DNA of 7,180 bases, taken from an uncultured Kordia sp. (GTDB lineage Bacteria > Bacteroidota > Bacteroidia > Flavobacteriales > Flavobacteriaceae). Every line of letters starts with the position of its first letter. Within the stretch, counting starts at the first letter, position 1. The notes beneath the pieces are model-generated. The model saw only the letters and a list, made by a program, of their open reading frames with translations, was not told the origin of the DNA and ran no database searches. This document shows positions 1-5,765 of this stretch, in pieces. The position numbers were made by a program, and so were the translations under genes. Location of the stretch: positions 1 through 7,180 of the forward strand of contig CAJXHW010000092.1 in the NCBI GenBank assembly GCA_913054565.1, written 5' to 3'.

Positions 1-71
1 GTTTAGTAGTTAAACCAATGAAAAGCTTTCCTTTTTTCTTTATAGAGAATCGGGATGCTTTTTTATTTTAA
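1..71 (+). other. Possible 3' end of a plus-strand ORF entering from the left edge (doubtful)
   Basis: Frame 3 is open from the window edge to a TAA at 69-71, giving 22 codons that end in ENRDAFLF. If real, it would be the tail of a gene converging on aat and overlapping its stop by a few bases, as the kinase and HIT genes do elsewhere in this window. The frame is T-rich and an open run this short is easily due to chance. A weak inverted repeat, AAAAGC at 21-26 and GCTTTT at 57-62, is followed by a T-rich stretch and could be a plus-strand terminator, but the loop is long. I recognise no protein family here. Confidence 0.15.
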
Positions 72-701
72 ATAGGTTAAGAAGTCTTTTCTAGGAATTT
101 CTTTAGCGCCTAAGCTCTCTAAATGGTTGTTGTGAACTTGACAGTCAATCAATTTATAATCCTTAATTTTTAAAGATTCAACTAAAGTGATAAATGCAGC
201 TTTTGAGGCGTTACTAACTTTTGAGAACATACTTTCGCCACAGAATACCTTTTTGTCTTTTAAATCAATACCGTATAGTCCGCCAACTAAACAATTGTCT
301 TGCCATACTTCTACCGATGTTGCTATTCCTAAATCATGTAGTTTTGTATAGGCTTCGGTCATGTCTTTAGTAATCCATGTGTCATCCTGTCCTTTTCGTT
401 TTGTATGTGCGCAGTTATGAATAACTTGTTTAAAAGCTTTGTTAAATGTTATTTGAAAATATTCACGTTTTAATATAGTTTTCATGCTTTTTGAAATTCG
501 TAATTCTTTAGGTATTAATACCATTCTTGGGTCTGGTGACCACCATAATAAAGGTTCGTCTGCATTAAACCAAGGAAAAATACCTGTGCTATATGCGTGT
601 TTTAATCGCTCAGTAGACAAGTCGCCACCAATTGCTAAAAGCCCATCGCCATCTGCTTCAGAGTGGTTTGGAAAACTAATTTTATCTGTTAGTAAAACCA
701 T
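63..701 (-). CDS. aat: Leucyl/phenylalanyl-tRNA--protein transferase
   Basis: This cytosolic enzyme moves Leu or Phe from aminoacyl-tRNA to the N-terminus of proteins starting with Arg or Lys, creating an N-degron read by ClpS/ClpAP-type proteases. The 212-residue length is normal for the bacterial family. Visible signatures are GLLAIGGDLS (20-29), GIFPWF (40-45), WWSPDPR (53-59), SVEVW (129-133), GGLYG (140-144), GESMFS (155-160) and LIDCQ (184-188). E156, D186 and Q188 fall in the motifs implicated in catalysis in the E. coli enzyme. The ATG at 699-701 is preceded by an in-frame stop, and its N-terminus matches family length. It starts 4 bp after the stop of the upstream transporter gene, so the two are almost certainly co-transcribed and perhaps translationally coupled. 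I see no strong terminator between its stop and the window edge. The family call is secure. Confidence 0.97.
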   Translation of the reverse strand: MVLLTDKISFPNHSEADGDGLLAIGGDLSTERLKHAYSTGIFPWFNADEPLLWWSPDPRMVLIPKELRISKSMKTILKREYFQITFNKAFKQVIHNCAHTKRKGQDDTWITKDMTEAYTKLHDLGIATSVEVWQDNCLVGGLYGIDLKDKKVFCGESMFSKVSNASKAAFITLVESLKIKDYKLIDCQVHNNHLESLGAKEIPRKDFLTYLK

Positions 702-705
702 TGTT

Positions 706-2073
706 TTAAAATATTAAAAGTCCTAAAATATAGATTACTGAGCCCACGAGCATAAGTAATATTGTGTAAGGTAATATTTCTCTAGCTTTTAGTTTTGTAA
801 TGCCCAATAAAGGGAGGGCCCAAAATGGTTGCAACATGTTTGTTATTTGGTCGCCATAAGCCAATGCCATAATCGTTTTGGGTAATGTTACACCTAGTTT
901 AAGAGCAGACTCTAATATTATTGGCCCTTGTATTACCCATTGTCCACCGCCACTTGGTACAAATATATTTACTAGGCAAGCACTAAAAAAAGTAAAAATA
1001 GGTAGTGTAGTTTCTGTGGCTATTGACACAAAAAAATCCGAAATATTGTTGACCATGCCAGTTGAGGTCATTATGCCCATTATTCCAAAGTATAACGGAA
1101 ATTGAATTAAAATTCCAGAGGTTCCTTTTATAGCTTCTTCTAAAGCTTTAATAAAACTAAAAAATGAACTATGAAAAATTAACGCTAAACCTAACATTAA
1201 AAAATTAATAGCGTTCAAGGTGATGTTTAGTTCTAATACTTCCTTACCATATTTTATGGCAAATACAAATAGTGTTAGAGCCCCAAATAGCCAAGCTAAT
1301 ACTTTTGAATGGTCAAGTTTTTCTGCGCCAATTAGTGCTTTTGAAGATGTGTTAAATTGGTATGTAGGCAGGTGTGTTTTGGTTGGGGTGGTTCTTTTTC
1401 CTATGGCATACAGAAATAGCGGGATGACTATTAATATTGTCCCAAAAATGATTAAGTTCCAGTAACTAAATATAGTGTTACTTGTAGTAATTTGCAAAGG
1501 AATATTTATATTGTTTGATAGTGAGGAGTTAGCTAAAAGTTCTTGTATTCTTCCTGCGCCTGCAGCATCTAAAGGTGCAGATCCGCTAATTCCAGCATGC
1601 CAAACCATTAGTCCTACATAACCTGCTGCACCAACAATAGGGTAATTTATTGGGATGCTGTTTTCTTGTGCATATTCTCCAACTTTACGCGCTAATATAG
1701 CGCCAAAAATTAAGCCTAAGCCCCAGTTGAAAAATGCGACGAGTATTGTGGTAAAACTAACCATTAATACTGCTGTAGACGTACATTTTGTGTACACAAC
1801 TAGTTTGCTTATAAGCAGATTTACGGGCTTGCTCAACACTAAAACATGACCTAATACTAAGATTAGAATCATTTGAAATGCAAATGTTAAAAGTTTACTA
1901 TTCCAAATGCCCTTTTCCCAATATATTAATATATCGATAAGATGTTGTTCGTTTTTTGAACTAGTTCCGAAAAAAGCTAATACTATTGTAAGTAGTGTTA
2001 GTAAAACAGCAATTGTAAATGGAGAGGGTAATATTTTTTTAAAGAGTGTTTCAATACTTTTTGTAAAGCTCAT
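706..2073 (-). CDS. Short-chain fatty acid transporter, AtoE family
   Basis: This is a multi-pass inner-membrane protein of 455 residues, expected to move short-chain fatty acids such as acetoacetate or butyrate, as proposed for E. coli AtoE. It is collinear with AtoE along its whole length. Conserved blocks are LPSPFTIAVLLTLLT (15-29), NWGLGL (116-121), WHAGISGSAPL (158-168), GTSGILIQFPLYFGI (317-331), VPSGGGQWVIQGP (372-384) and YGDQ-TNMLQPFWALP (406-421), and the C-terminus closes with a hydrophobic segment ending GLLIF. About ten or more hydrophobic stretches fit transmembrane helices. The ATG at 2071-2073 matches the AtoE N-terminus. No acetoacetyl-CoA transferase or thiolase gene lies nearby, so the substrate is not fixed by context; it could be another small carboxylate. 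It heads a two-gene unit with aat and has its own candidate promoter behind a terminator. Confidence 0.93.
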   Translation of the reverse strand: MSFTKSIETLFKKILPSPFTIAVLLTLLTIVLAFFGTSSKNEQHLIDILIYWEKGIWNSKLLTFAFQMILILVLGHVLVLSKPVNLLISKLVVYTKCTSTAVLMVSFTTILVAFFNWGLGLIFGAILARKVGEYAQENSIPINYPIVGAAGYVGLMVWHAGISGSAPLDAAGAGRIQELLANSSLSNNINIPLQITTSNTIFSYWNLIIFGTILIVIPLFLYAIGKRTTPTKTHLPTYQFNTSSKALIGAEKLDHSKVLAWLFGALTLFVFAIKYGKEVLELNITLNAINFLMLGLALIFHSSFFSFIKALEEAIKGTSGILIQFPLYFGIMGIMTSTGMVNNISDFFVSIATETTLPIFTFFSACLVNIFVPSGGGQWVIQGPIILESALKLGVTLPKTIMALAYGDQITNMLQPFWALPLLGITKLKAREILPYTILLMLVGSVIYILGLLIF

Positions 2074-2091
2074 TAGAATGGTTTTATAGCT

Positions 2092-2122
2092 GAAAATTAC
2101 TATAAATTTATAGCATCTACAA
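2092..2122 (-). promoter_or_regulatory. Candidate promoter for the atoE-like/aat unit
   Basis: On the minus strand TTG (2122-2120) is followed after 20 bp by TAATTTTC (2099-2092). The second element matches the Bacteroidota -7 consensus TAnnTTTG at all but the last base, and the spacing fits the usual 17-23 bp. It would place the transcript start a little over 10 bases before the ATG at 2073. The TTG overlaps the T-tract of the preceding terminator. The match is by eye only. Confidence 0.4.
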
Positions 2123-2123
2123 T

Positions 2124-2157
2124 AAAAAAGCCATTTTGACTATTTCAAAATGGCTTT
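2124..2157 (-). terminator. Rho-independent terminator of the DUF3127 gene
   Basis: A perfect 13-bp inverted repeat (2127-2139 and 2145-2157) with a 5-nt loop forms a stem containing AAAGCCATTTTGA. Read on the minus strand, the stem is followed by a run of six T residues (2129-2124, the first three of which also pair). It lies about 25 bases past the DUF3127 stop codon. On the plus strand the tail is weaker (TTTAAT) and there is no plus-strand gene to end. It separates the DUF3127 transcript from the transporter/aat unit. Confidence 0.88.
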
Positions 2158-2180
2158 AATATGAATTTTATAAAATCAAA

Positions 2181-2561
2181 TTAGAACGGCAAATCGTCGT
2201 GATCTTCTTCTTTAAAATTTGAAGTAGGTTCAAACGCATCAACTGGTGCCACTGGAGGCATTCCTGCAGAACTAGCTTGAGCTGCTGCCATGTTTTCAAT
2301 ACGCCATCCTTGAATAGAATTAAAGTATTTAGTTTCTCCTTGTGGGTTAACCCATTCGCGACCTCTTAAGTTAATTGAAATCTTCACTTGTTGACCTACT
2401 TGGTAAGAATTTAACAAATCACATTTATCTTGAACAAATTCTACCAAAATTGATTGTGGATATTGTTCTTCAGTTGTTAAAACTACTTCTCTTTTTCTAA
2501 AACCGTTACTTCCAAAAGTTTGAGTTTGTCCTACTAATTTAATCTTCCCTTGTATCTCCAT
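2181..2561 (-). CDS. DUF3127 family protein, SSB-like architecture
   Basis: This is a 126-residue soluble protein of a family without an assigned function. Residues 1 to about 90 form a compact beta-rich domain (MEIQGKIKLVG, KREVVLTTEEQYPQSILVEF, YQVGQQVKISINLRGREW, FNSIQGWRIE) that reads like an OB-fold. A flexible linker rich in Ala, Pro, Ser, Gln and Met follows (92-114). The chain ends in an acidic tip, KEEDHDDLPF (117-126). The order of domain, disordered linker and acidic tip ending D-D-L-P-F is that of bacterial single-strand DNA-binding protein, whose last residues (DDDIPF in E. coli) dock repair and replication partners. I infer nucleic-acid binding or partner recruitment; this is not shown. 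The ATG at 2559-2561 is the only sensible start. A -7 box lies 30 bp upstream and a strong terminator follows. Confidence 0.85.
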   Translation of the reverse strand: MEIQGKIKLVGQTQTFGSNGFRKREVVLTTEEQYPQSILVEFVQDKCDLLNSYQVGQQVKISINLRGREWVNPQGETKYFNSIQGWRIENMAAAQASSAGMPPVAPVDAFEPTSNFKEEDHDDLPF

Positions 2562-2590
2562 TGTATGTGTATTTCAATAATATATTGTGA

Positions 2591-2598
2591 CAAAAGTA
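2591..2598 (-). promoter_or_regulatory. Candidate -7 promoter box for the DUF3127 gene
   Basis: TACTTTTG on the minus strand is a full match to the Bacteroidota -7 consensus TAnnTTTG and lies about 30 bp before the DUF3127 ATG. I found no TTG at the expected -33 distance, so the promoter is only half supported. No terminator separates it from the flavin reductase stop at 2622, so read-through from that gene is also possible. Confidence 0.45.
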
Positions 2599-2621
2599 AT
2601 TAAAACTATGCACTTTATTGC

Positions 2622-3491
2622 TTAAGCTAATAATATTTTCCAGGCAGCTGTAACATTCCCTTTTTTTAAGTACTCTTGTGCTTTCTTGTGCATGTCTTCT
2701 GTGCTTGCTTTTTCAATATGCGGACATGCTTTTTTAGCTTCATTTATATAAGTAGATACTTCTTCAGGTGTAGGAATAGCTTCACAGTTACCTAGCATGC
2801 CCAAATCATTTCCTGTAAGAATTGTACTATTTCTAATGTGTTCAGGAATAGCATCAACCCCAACCCCTAGTGTAGCAACCGGTTTTGGTATTTCAAAAAA
2901 ACCTTCTTTTGCTCTGCTGTAGAAACTTCCTCCAGCTCTTGCAACAAGGTCAATTTTATGCTGGTCAATTTTCCCATCGTTATCTAAAATGTTTTCTTGT
3001 ATATGAACTTTAACAACTTCACAAACAATCATGTTTCCTGCGCCACCTTCCTCTCCTAAAGCAATAATATTAGTGACTTTACATTCAAATTGCACAGGGC
3101 TTTCAGCAACTCTAAATGGGGCTACTTTTTCCGATGCTAACATTGAAAATCCAGCTTTTTCAAATTCATTTATCCCCTTCGCATATGCTGTGCTAGCTAA
3201 TGACATTTGATGCACCATATCATAGTTTACAACATTTATCACCACTTCCTTAGTCGCAATACAATTGTCTAAGGTGTGCTTTGTAGAATTATCTCGTACG
3301 CTACGCGCTGGAGAAAAGACCATTATTGGGGGGTTAGCACTAAACACATTGAAAAAGCTAAATGGTGCTAAATTTGGGTTGCCTTCACGGTCTATCGTAC
3401 TTGCAAATGCAATAGGTCTAGGAGCAACACTCCCTAATAAGTACCCGTGTAATTTAGGTACTGAAATTTCGTTTGGATTTATTGATAACAT
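2622..3491 (-). CDS. Flavin reductase family protein (FMN-binding split-barrel)
   Basis: This is a 289-residue cytosolic protein of the flavin reductase-like / flavoredoxin group, which binds FMN in a split beta-barrel and reduces flavin or passes electrons; the substrate here is unknown. The N-terminal two thirds carry the family pattern: GSVAPRPIAFASTID (20-34), GNPNLAPFSFFNVFSANPP (37-55), RDNSTKHTL (66-74), EVVINVV (82-88), FECKVTNI (135-142) and VARAGGSFYSRA (183-194). A C-terminal tail of about 70 residues (218-289) is helical and charged, as I recall from Bacteroidota members. I place the start at ATG 3489-3491 (MLSINPNEIS) and not at the upstream in-frame TTG 3510-3512, because that TTG lies inside a good -7 promoter box and the ATG start matches the family. 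It diverges from a histidine kinase gene. The family is clear; the specific reaction is not. Confidence 0.92.
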   Translation of the reverse strand: MLSINPNEISVPKLHGYLLGSVAPRPIAFASTIDREGNPNLAPFSFFNVFSANPPIMVFSPARSVRDNSTKHTLDNCIATKEVVINVVNYDMVHQMSLASTAYAKGINEFEKAGFSMLASEKVAPFRVAESPVQFECKVTNIIALGEEGGAGNMIVCEVVKVHIQENILDNDGKIDQHKIDLVARAGGSFYSRAKEGFFEIPKPVATLGVGVDAIPEHIRNSTILTGNDLGMLGNCEAIPTPEEVSTYINEAKKACPHIEKASTEDMHKKAQEYLKKGNVTAAWKILLA

Positions 3492-3509
3492 TCTTATGGT
3501 TTTGAAACA

Positions 3510-3536
3510 CAAAAATAACTATAAAACATTTAACAA
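3510..3536 (-). promoter_or_regulatory. Candidate promoter for the flavin reductase gene
   Basis: The minus strand shows TTG (3536-3534), 16 bp, then TATTTTTG (3517-3510), a full match to TAnnTTTG. Spacing is one base short of the usual range. The start site would fall roughly a dozen bases before the ATG at 3491. The box covers the alternative TTG start codon, which argues against that start. Confidence 0.45.
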
Positions 3537-3574
3537 AAAACCTTATTTTAGTTCACTTAAACTCTTTCTCTTAC

Positions 3575-4723
3575 ATGGTAGTAAATAAAAACTTGTTCAG
3601 ATGGATTAGCATATTGGTATCCTTCATAATTGTGACGTTAATTTTATGGAATACGTATACATTTTTTCAAAACTTTAAAGATGAAGAGCGTGCTAAAATG
3701 AATATTTGGGCGAAAGCATTTGAAGACGTTAATAATAATGACGATTTAAATGCGGTTATCAATGAATTGTCATTAGAGATTTTGCAAAGCAATAATTCAA
3801 CACCTATGATTATTGTAAATAATAAAGGAGAATATGATTTACAAAACATCAAAGGTTTTGAGGTAAAAGATACTTTAAAGGTTCAAAAATTAATCAAAGT
3901 TTTTGAAGAAGAAAATACACCTATTGAAGCTAAGTTTAAAGGCGTGGTATTACAGACAATTTACTATGGGAATTCATCGCTTATCAATAAGTTAAAATAT
4001 TACCCTTTAGCATTGTTGTTGATTTTGGTTTTGTTTGGGAGTGTTATTTTCTTCTTTTACAAATCTAATAAAAATGCAGTTCAGAACAAGCTTTGGGCTG
4101 GTATGGCTAAAGAAACTGCCCATCAAATAGGTACACCTTTATCATCATTAATAGGTTGGTTAGAAATATTAAAATCTGAAAATGTGTCTGAAGATACCAT
4201 ATATGAAATGGATAAGGATATTTCAAGGTTGCAAACCATAACGGAGCGTTTTTCTAAAATTGGATCAGTGCCAAAATTAGAAAGAAAAAATATAGTTGAT
4301 GAAACAAAAATAACCTTTGATTATTTACAATCACGATCTTCAAAATTGGTGAGTTTTGTATTTGAGTCAAGAGAACTAGAAATATACTCACAACTTAATT
4401 CGCAATTGTTTAGTTGGACAATTGAAAATTTAATTAAAAATGCAATTGATGCAATGAAAGGCAAAGGTGAGTTAAAAGTGATGATAAGTCAACTAGAAGA
4501 TGTTGTTTCTATATCAATACATGATACTGGTAAAGGTATACCGAAAGCACAATTTTCTAAAATATTTGAACCAGGTTTCACAAGTAAAAAAAGAGGTTGG
4601 GGGCTAGGGTTATCTTTGTCAAAGCGAATTGTAGAAGACTACCATAACGGTAAAATAAGAGTATTGTCTTCTGAAATTGATAAAGGAACTGTAATGCAAA
4701 TTAAGCTGAAAACAGTTGTTTAG
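3575..4723 (+). CDS. Membrane-bound sensor histidine kinase
   Basis: This is a 382-residue sensor kinase that should autophosphorylate on His and pass the phosphate to a response regulator; none is encoded in this window. Transmembrane helix 1 spans about 9-28, a periplasmic region of about 110 residues follows, and helix 2 spans about 143-162. The phosphoacceptor is H183 in KETAHQIGTPLSSLIGW (179-195). The ATPase domain shows the N box ENLIKNAIDAM (284-294), G1 DTGKGI (317-322), F box FEPGFTS (331-337) and G2 GWGLGLSLSKRI (341-352), so it should be active. The periplasmic domain resembles no sensor I can name, and I see no HAMP motif. A 7/8 match to the -7 box, TATTTTAG (3544-3551), lies upstream of the ATG. 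Its TAG shares bases with the stop of the convergent HIT gene. The neighbouring flavin protein might hint at a redox signal, but that is speculation. Confidence 0.94.
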   Translation: MVVNKNLFRWISILVSFIIVTLILWNTYTFFQNFKDEERAKMNIWAKAFEDVNNNDDLNAVINELSLEILQSNNSTPMIIVNNKGEYDLQNIKGFEVKDTLKVQKLIKVFEEENTPIEAKFKGVVLQTIYYGNSSLINKLKYYPLALLLILVLFGSVIFFFYKSNKNAVQNKLWAGMAKETAHQIGTPLSSLIGWLEILKSENVSEDTIYEMDKDISRLQTITERFSKIGSVPKLERKNIVDETKITFDYLQSRSSKLVSFVFESRELEIYSQLNSQLFSWTIENLIKNAIDAMKGKGELKVMISQLEDVVSISIHDTGKGIPKAQFSKIFEPGFTSKKRGWGLGLSLSKRIVEDYHNGKIRVLSSEIDKGTVMQIKLKTVV

Positions 4724-5118
4724 TCAAGTTGTAATGCTGAGTTAATATTATTAGCAATTTTCTGAAATTCCTCTGAGGTCAATTGTTGTTTTTCAATAAA
4801 TTGAGCGTCTTCCATTGTGTTTAAAGGAATTAAGTGTACGTGTACATGAGGTACTTCTAATCCAATTACAGACATACCTACACGTTTGCATTCAATTGCT
4901 TTTTCAATTGCTTTAGCAACCTTACGTGAAAATGTCATTAACGCTATATACTCGTCTTCATTTAAATCAAAAAGTTTGTTTTCTTCTTTTTTAGGAATGC
5001 ATAAAGTATGTCCTATTGCATTTGGATTAATGTCTAAAAAAGCTAAAAAATCATCTGTTTCTGCAATCTTATAACATGGAATTTCACCTGAAATAATTTT
5101 AGTAAATACGCTGGCCAT
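4720..5118 (-). CDS. HIT family protein (histidine triad nucleotide hydrolase)
   Basis: This 132-residue cytosolic protein belongs to the histidine triad superfamily, of the Hint/HinT type, whose members hydrolyse nucleoside phosphoramidates or similar adenylyl compounds. The catalytic signature HVHVHLIP is at 91-98, with H91, H93 and H95 forming the triad. The N-terminal FTKIISGEIPCYKIAE (5-20), FLAFLDINPNAIGHTLCIPK (24-43) and the upstream VGMSVIGLEVPH region are typical. The length is normal. The ATG at 5116-5118 gives the expected MASVFTKII start. It follows greA after a gap of about 39 bp with no terminator, and I recall greA and a HIT gene being neighbours in many Bacteroidota genomes, so one operon is likely. 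Its TAA overlaps the end of the convergent kinase gene by 4 bp. The exact substrate cannot be told from sequence. Confidence 0.95.
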   Translation of the reverse strand: MASVFTKIISGEIPCYKIAETDDFLAFLDINPNAIGHTLCIPKKEENKLFDLNEDEYIALMTFSRKVAKAIEKAIECKRVGMSVIGLEVPHVHVHLIPLNTMEDAQFIEKQQLTSEEFQKIANNINSALQLD

Positions 5119-5157
5119 ACAAATTGAATTAAGTTAAAGAAAAAACTACTTGCTTAT

Positions 5158-5634
5158 CTATATTCTTGAAATATCTAATATTTCAAATTTTATAATACCG
5201 TTAGGAACTGTAACTTCTGCTATGTCACCAACTTTACATCCTAACAAACCTTTTCCTATTGGGGAACTTACAGAAATTTTTCCTGTATTTAAGTCGGCTT
5301 CACTTTCTGCTACTAAAGAATAAACCATCTCCATGCCATTCATTTGGTTTTTAATTTTCACTTTAGAGTGAATTAGAACCTTAGAGGTGTCTAGTTGCGA
5401 TTCGTCTATAATACGGGCATTGGCAACTACATTTTCCAGTTTAGAAATACGCATTTCTAACATTCCTTGTGCTTCTTTGGCAGCATCATATTCAGCATTT
5501 TCAGACAAGTCACCTTTATCTCTTGCGTCAGCAATTGCTTGCGAAGCTTTAGGGCGCTCAACATCTCTAAGTTGATTTAATTCATCTCTTAATTTTTTTA
5601 ATCCTTCCTCGCTGTAATATGATACATTACTCAT
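5158..5634 (-). CDS. greA: Transcription elongation factor GreA
   Basis: GreA enters the secondary channel of RNA polymerase and stimulates cleavage of the 3' end of backtracked RNA, restarting stalled complexes. The protein has the usual length of 158 residues. The N-terminal coiled coil (about 8-77) carries the tip motif ARDKGDLSENAEYDAAKE (37-54); D42 and E45 are the acidic tip residues equivalent to D41 and E44 of E. coli GreA. The C-terminal FKBP-like domain ends with SSPIGKGLLG-KVGD-AEVTVPNG (123-146). The ATG at 5632-5634 gives the standard start, MSNVSYYSEEGLKKL. The leader of roughly 70 nt holds a terminator-shaped hairpin, suggesting attenuation or mRNA protection. It is followed by the HIT gene. 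Confidence 0.97.
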   Translation of the reverse strand: MSNVSYYSEEGLKKLRDELNQLRDVERPKASQAIADARDKGDLSENAEYDAAKEAQGMLEMRISKLENVVANARIIDESQLDTSKVLIHSKVKIKNQMNGMEMVYSLVAESEADLNTGKISVSSPIGKGLLGCKVGDIAEVTVPNGIIKFEILDISRI

Positions 5635-5675
5635 AATATCTATTTTTTAACCTCTTTATTCTAATACTAAAACAT

Positions 5676-5701
5676 AAAAAATCCCGTTAAAAACAGGATT
5701 T
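5676..5701 (-). terminator. Terminator-like hairpin in the greA leader
   Basis: On the minus strand a 10-bp stem with one A/C mismatch (arms 5701-5692 and 5688-5679, 3-nt loop) leads into a run of six T residues (5681-5676, the first three of which also pair). It is about 45 bases before the greA ATG and just downstream of the best greA -7 box. It could be an attenuator or 5'-end stem for greA, or it could stop minus-strand read-through coming from arfB. It is not placed to end any plus-strand gene. Confidence 0.6.
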
Positions 5702-5708
5702 CTTCTAA

Positions 5709-5716
5709 CAAATATA
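5709..5716 (-). promoter_or_regulatory. Candidate -7 promoter box for greA
   Basis: TATATTTG on the minus strand matches TAnnTTTG fully. The start site would lie around 5701-5704, so the transcript would begin at the edge of the hairpin at 5701-5679. No TTG is visible at the -33 distance. I found no better box between the hairpin and the greA ATG. Confidence 0.45.
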
Positions 5717-5736
5717 ATAAATTTTAGCATTTATTG

Positions 5737-5744
5737 TACTTTTG
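5737..5744 (+). promoter_or_regulatory. Candidate -7 promoter box for the lipoprotein gene
   Basis: TACTTTTG on the plus strand matches TAnnTTTG fully and ends 21 bp before the ATG at 5766. It lies 20 bp from the oppositely directed greA box, so the two promoters are back to back and their -33 regions overlap. No -33 TTG is visible. An in-frame TTG (5742-5744) inside this box is therefore unlikely to be the start codon. Confidence 0.45.
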
Positions 5745-5765
5745 AATTCATTAAAAATTGAGTAT

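Noticed and set aside
511..522. Perfect 12-bp palindrome GGTATTAATACC
   Set aside because: It is inside aat at codons for conserved residues (MVLIPK) and has no promoter nearby; chance in AT-rich coding DNA.
484..2089. Several plus-strand ORFs of 60-81 codons opposite aat and the transporter
   Set aside because: They lie wholly or largely antisense to two strongly recognised genes, show no family motifs, and look like shadow frames.
3492..3512. Seven-residue N-terminal extension of the flavin reductase from a TTG start
   Set aside because: The TTG falls inside the -7 box and the ATG at 3491 gives the usual family N-terminus.
3265..3588. Plus-strand ORF of 107 codons covering the flavin reductase 5' half and the intergenic region
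   Set aside because: Most of it is antisense to a clear flavin reductase-like protein, and its tail is the translated AT-rich promoter region; no recognisable protein features.
4836..4849. Repeated GTAC/GTG pattern (tgtacgtgtacatg)
   Set aside because: It is the reverse complement of the codons for the HVHVH catalytic triad, so the repeat is explained by the protein.
5742..5765. Upstream TTG start adding eight residues to the lipoprotein
   Set aside because: The TTG is part of a -7 box, and the extension would bury the MKK start of a textbook lipoprotein signal peptide.
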